Shown here: piece by piece, positions 62,283 through 64,000 of the stretch | Position numbering within the stretch: position 1 is the stretch's first letter | Layout: every line of letters starts with the position of its first letter | NCBI GenBank assembly: GCA_016719465.1 | Contig: JADJYY010000005.1 | Span: forward strand, 1 to 64,000 | DNA length: 64,000 bases | Reading direction: 5' to 3' | From: Hydrogenophilales bacterium | GTDB taxonomy: Bacteria > Pseudomonadota > Gammaproteobacteria > Burkholderiales > Thiobacillaceae | Translations under genes and position numbers: made by a program | Notes under the pieces: model-generated | What the model saw: only the letters and a program-made list of their open reading frames with translations | Told to the model about the DNA's origin: nothing | The model's database searches: none

Positions 62283-62551
62283 ATGAAGAAGCTTTTGGGG
62301 AGTTTGATCGCGGGGTTGTTGTTCACCGTATCGGCCTGGGCGTCGGTGGATCTGCGAACACCGCCACCCAGTCGGAACTGGAAGCGGTGAAGAGGCATCG
62401 GCCGTCAGGCCACGGTGGTCATCGCCAGAAAAACGGGCTGTTCAAGATGTGGACGGCTTGTCGGAGGTGAAGGGCTTCGGCAGGCGTCGCCAAGCTGAAG
62501 GATGAGTTGTCGGTGGGGGCGGACGCTGGTAAAGCAGCCGCCAGGAAATAG
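62283..62551 (+). pseudogene. ComEA-like helix-hairpin-helix protein, frameshifted
   Basis: It starts MKKLLGSLIAGLLFTVSAWA with GGAGG upstream, a signal peptide. Behind it the expected LNTATQSELEAVKGIG / SEVKGFGKA / VAKLKDELSVG pieces of the ComEA-type DNA-binding domain occur in shifting frames. The end ADAGKAAARK and TAG at 62549 are in frame again. At least three indels. The intact protein would be about 90 residues, like other small ComEA homologues. Confidence 0.75.
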
Positions 62552-62571
62552 CCCATTTTTCTCAGACGCTA

Positions 62572-62597
62572 ACGGGCGCTCACGAGCGCCCGTTTTT
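62572..62597 (+). terminator. Rho-independent terminator after the ComEA-like gene
   Basis: ACGGGCGCTC / GAGCGCCCGT stem with a short loop followed by TTTTT. Confidence 0.9.
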
Positions 62598-62647
62598 CAA
62601 TGCGTTTTTAATTTATCATCAATGCATGGTCAGATTGAGACAAGGTC

Positions 62648-62930
62648 ATGAGCGAAAACATTGAAAACCTGGTTCTTGAGCATTTGCGCGCGCTCCGTAA
62701 TGAAGTGGCGGGCTTGCGTACTGAAATGCATGAGAGTTCAGAGAGGTGAAATTGCGCTTGGGGTCCGTGGAGACTGCCGTAGTCGCGGTGCGTCGGGATT
62801 CGGCGGATCAGATGGGCGATGTCGTCCGCCAAGAACATAGCTTGTCATTGACCACGCCTGGACACTTGAAGGCGCCCGGGTGGAACTGGCAGCTTTTATC
62901 TCCTTGGATGCCGGGCTGGTGCGAGGGACG
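62648..62930 (+). pseudogene. Small predicted coiled protein, frameshifted
   Basis: It starts MSENIENLVLEHLRALRNEV (ATG 62648), then continues in another frame as KLRLGSVETAVVAVRRDSAD and then loses frame again (HAWTLEGARVEL piece). The composition fits a short coiled-coil protein seen as a small hypothetical family in proteobacteria. The end is approximate. Confidence 0.5.
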
Positions 62931-62985
62931 GCCTTCCAACCGCGCCCGCCCGGTAGAATCCCGCGACGAAATTGTGGAGAACACC

Positions 62986-63090
62986 ATGAATCTGTTCAGC
63001 AAAACCAACCTGCCTTTGGACCTGGTGATCATCATGGTTGTCTGGGCTTGGTTGAGCCTGTTTTCCGTGGTGCTGGGCTCCCTGTTCTGA
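62986..63090 (+). CDS. 34-residue membrane peptide
   Basis: ATG 62986 with GGAG eight bases upstream. The protein begins MNLFSKTNLPLDLVIIMVVW and is one hydrophobic helix (about 9-33) without a signal peptidase site, so it would stay in the inner membrane. A terminator follows 16 bases later. The reading frame is intact although its neighbours are broken. Function unknown. Confidence 0.6.
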   Translation: MNLFSKTNLPLDLVIIMVVWAWLSLFSVVLGSLF

Positions 63091-63106
63091 TACGGTTCGC
63101 ACCTCG

Positions 63107-63133
63107 AAAAAGCCCCGCGACCCGGGGCTTTTT
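63107..63133. terminator. Bidirectional terminator between the membrane peptide and rpoH
   Basis: AAAAGCCCCG / CGGGGCTTTTT stem with a small loop, with A run on one side and T run on the other. It can serve both the plus-strand peptide gene and the convergent rpoH. Confidence 0.9.
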
Positions 63134-63137
63134 GTTT

Positions 63138-63990
63138 TCATGACACCGACTCCAGGCCACCAAGGCGCCCTTGAGTTTTTGAGGCCTTGGCCTCGATCTG
63201 GCGGACCCGTTCGGCGGAGATGCCGCAGACCGCGGCAAGTTCGTGCAGGGTGGCGGGATTCTCGTCAACATCCAGCGGGACCTCGACGATATGGCGGCTG
63301 CGGGGGTCGAGGGTGGCCAGGGCGCGGCCCAGACCTTCTCCGGCCATTTTTTCGCGTTCGGCGATTTCCAGATGCTGGGTCGGTTCGGCGTTGGGGGCGG
63401 CCAGATAGGCGATGGGGGCGTAGGCGTCATCCTCGTCGTCAATGCCCGGTTCCAGGGCCATGTCCCGGCCATACATCCGGGTTTCCATTTCCCGCACGTC
63501 CACTTGGTTGACGTTGAGGGTTCTGGCCATTTCTCCACTCCTCGCCGGCGGAGAGCGAGCCGCTGCCCTGTTTCATGCTGCGCAGGTTGAAGAATAGCCA
63601 GGCTGGGCCTTGGTGGTGGGCCACCCCTTGACCGTGCGCCAGTTCTTCTGGATGAACTCGTGGATTTCCGCCTTGATCCAGTGGACGGCGAAGACACCAG
63701 ACGCACGCCCCGGTCCGGGTCATAGCGCTTGATTTCATGAGCCTCACATTGCCTTCCTGATCAGGTCGGCATGGGGCAGGCCATAACCCAGGTAACCCGG
63801 GCGATGGCCACCACCATGCGCAGGTGGAAAGCACCAATTGGCGGGCGGCTTCCGTGTCGTTGACGTCGCGCAGGCGCAAGGCCAACGTGTTCCTTTCCGC
63901 GCTGAGGAGCGGAAACGATTCACCGCCTGGATGTAATTCTCCATGCCGCCAGGGCGGACGGAACGGAAAGTTCAGCGCTTGAGCGTTCAC
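63138..63990 (-). pseudogene. rpoH: Heat-shock sigma factor RpoH (sigma-32), broken by indels
   Basis: Sigma factor for heat-shock promoters. GTG 63990 with GAGG six bases before it gives MNAQALNFPF. Region 2 pieces (MENYIQAVNRF, ARGYLGYGLPHADLI, HWIKAEIHEFI) occur in several frames. The last 130 residues are intact: NVNQVDVREMETRMYGRDMA, then region 4 HELAAVCGISAERVRQIEAK. Total span is 853 bases (not a multiple of three), matching the 284-codon E. coli gene. Four or more indels, likely sequence errors, as rpoH is rarely lost. Confidence 0.87.
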
Positions 63991-64000
63991 GGAATACCTC

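Overview
The window is GC-rich and gene-dense and reads as a betaproteobacterium, most likely of the Rhodocyclales/Sterolibacteriaceae type. The reasons are the gene content (System I cytochrome c maturation, an octaheme nitrite reductase, flavocytochrome c sulfide dehydrogenase, ornithine-lipid genes, a betaproteobacterial porin), the cysE-iscRSUA-hscBA-fdx-iscX order, and the many GC-rich palindromic repeats between genes. This placement is inferred from gene content; no ribosomal RNA or tRNA gene is visible.

Layout. 0-0.9 kb: the start of suhB and a divergent trmJ that carries a frameshift. 0.9-7.6 kb: cysE and a complete ISC iron-sulfur assembly operon behind an IscR-like promoter; word-repeat hairpins sit in its gaps. 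7.6-15.2 kb: small secreted proteins, a SLC13-type permease, a TPR protein, ilvE, and hemN with an FNR-like box. 15.2-22.4 kb: a candidate small RNA with two terminators, a phosphomannomutase, purE-purK (purK frameshifted near its end), a 323-base block of only G and C that is probably an artefact, then purM-purN. 22.4-27.3 kb: cutA, a DsbD with a duplicated N-terminal domain, a TlpA thioredoxin, a TtcA-like tRNA thiolase and apaH, ending in a 166-bp MITE. 27.5-32.1 kb: an olsBA pair for ornithine lipids, a lipoprotein, a PfkB kinase and a patatin-like lipoprotein.

32.2-47.6 kb is the respiratory part. A complete ccmABCDEFGHI operon, all on the minus strand, follows an octaheme cytochrome with one CxxCK heme (octaheme nitrite reductase type). 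Upstream of that cytochrome are fccB and fccA, coding for flavocytochrome c sulfide dehydrogenase. A perfect FNR palindrome about 42 bases upstream of the predicted start of transcription precedes fccA. Two diheme cytochromes further on have their own FNR-type palindrome. Together these suggest an oxygen-controlled module that could pass electrons from sulfide to nitrite, with the heme-attachment machinery beside it.

47.7-57.6 kb: a class I fumarase and, in the opposite direction, a CoA-ester cluster: three different CitE/HpcH-type lyases, an acyl-CoA ligase and a mesaconyl-CoA hydratase, which points to C5 dicarboxylate (methylmalyl/citramalyl/mesaconyl) chemistry. Every gap in this cluster holds a REPIN-like palindrome pair of one of two families, and a lone DUF559 nuclease gene sits exactly between two copies of one family. 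57.6-60.8 kb: rlmJ, miaA, endonuclease V and a Uma2 nuclease. 61.1-64 kb: a porin, a ComEA-like protein, a small coiled protein and rpoH, all broken by many one-base indels, so this end of the sequence is probably of low quality; an intact 34-residue membrane peptide lies among them.
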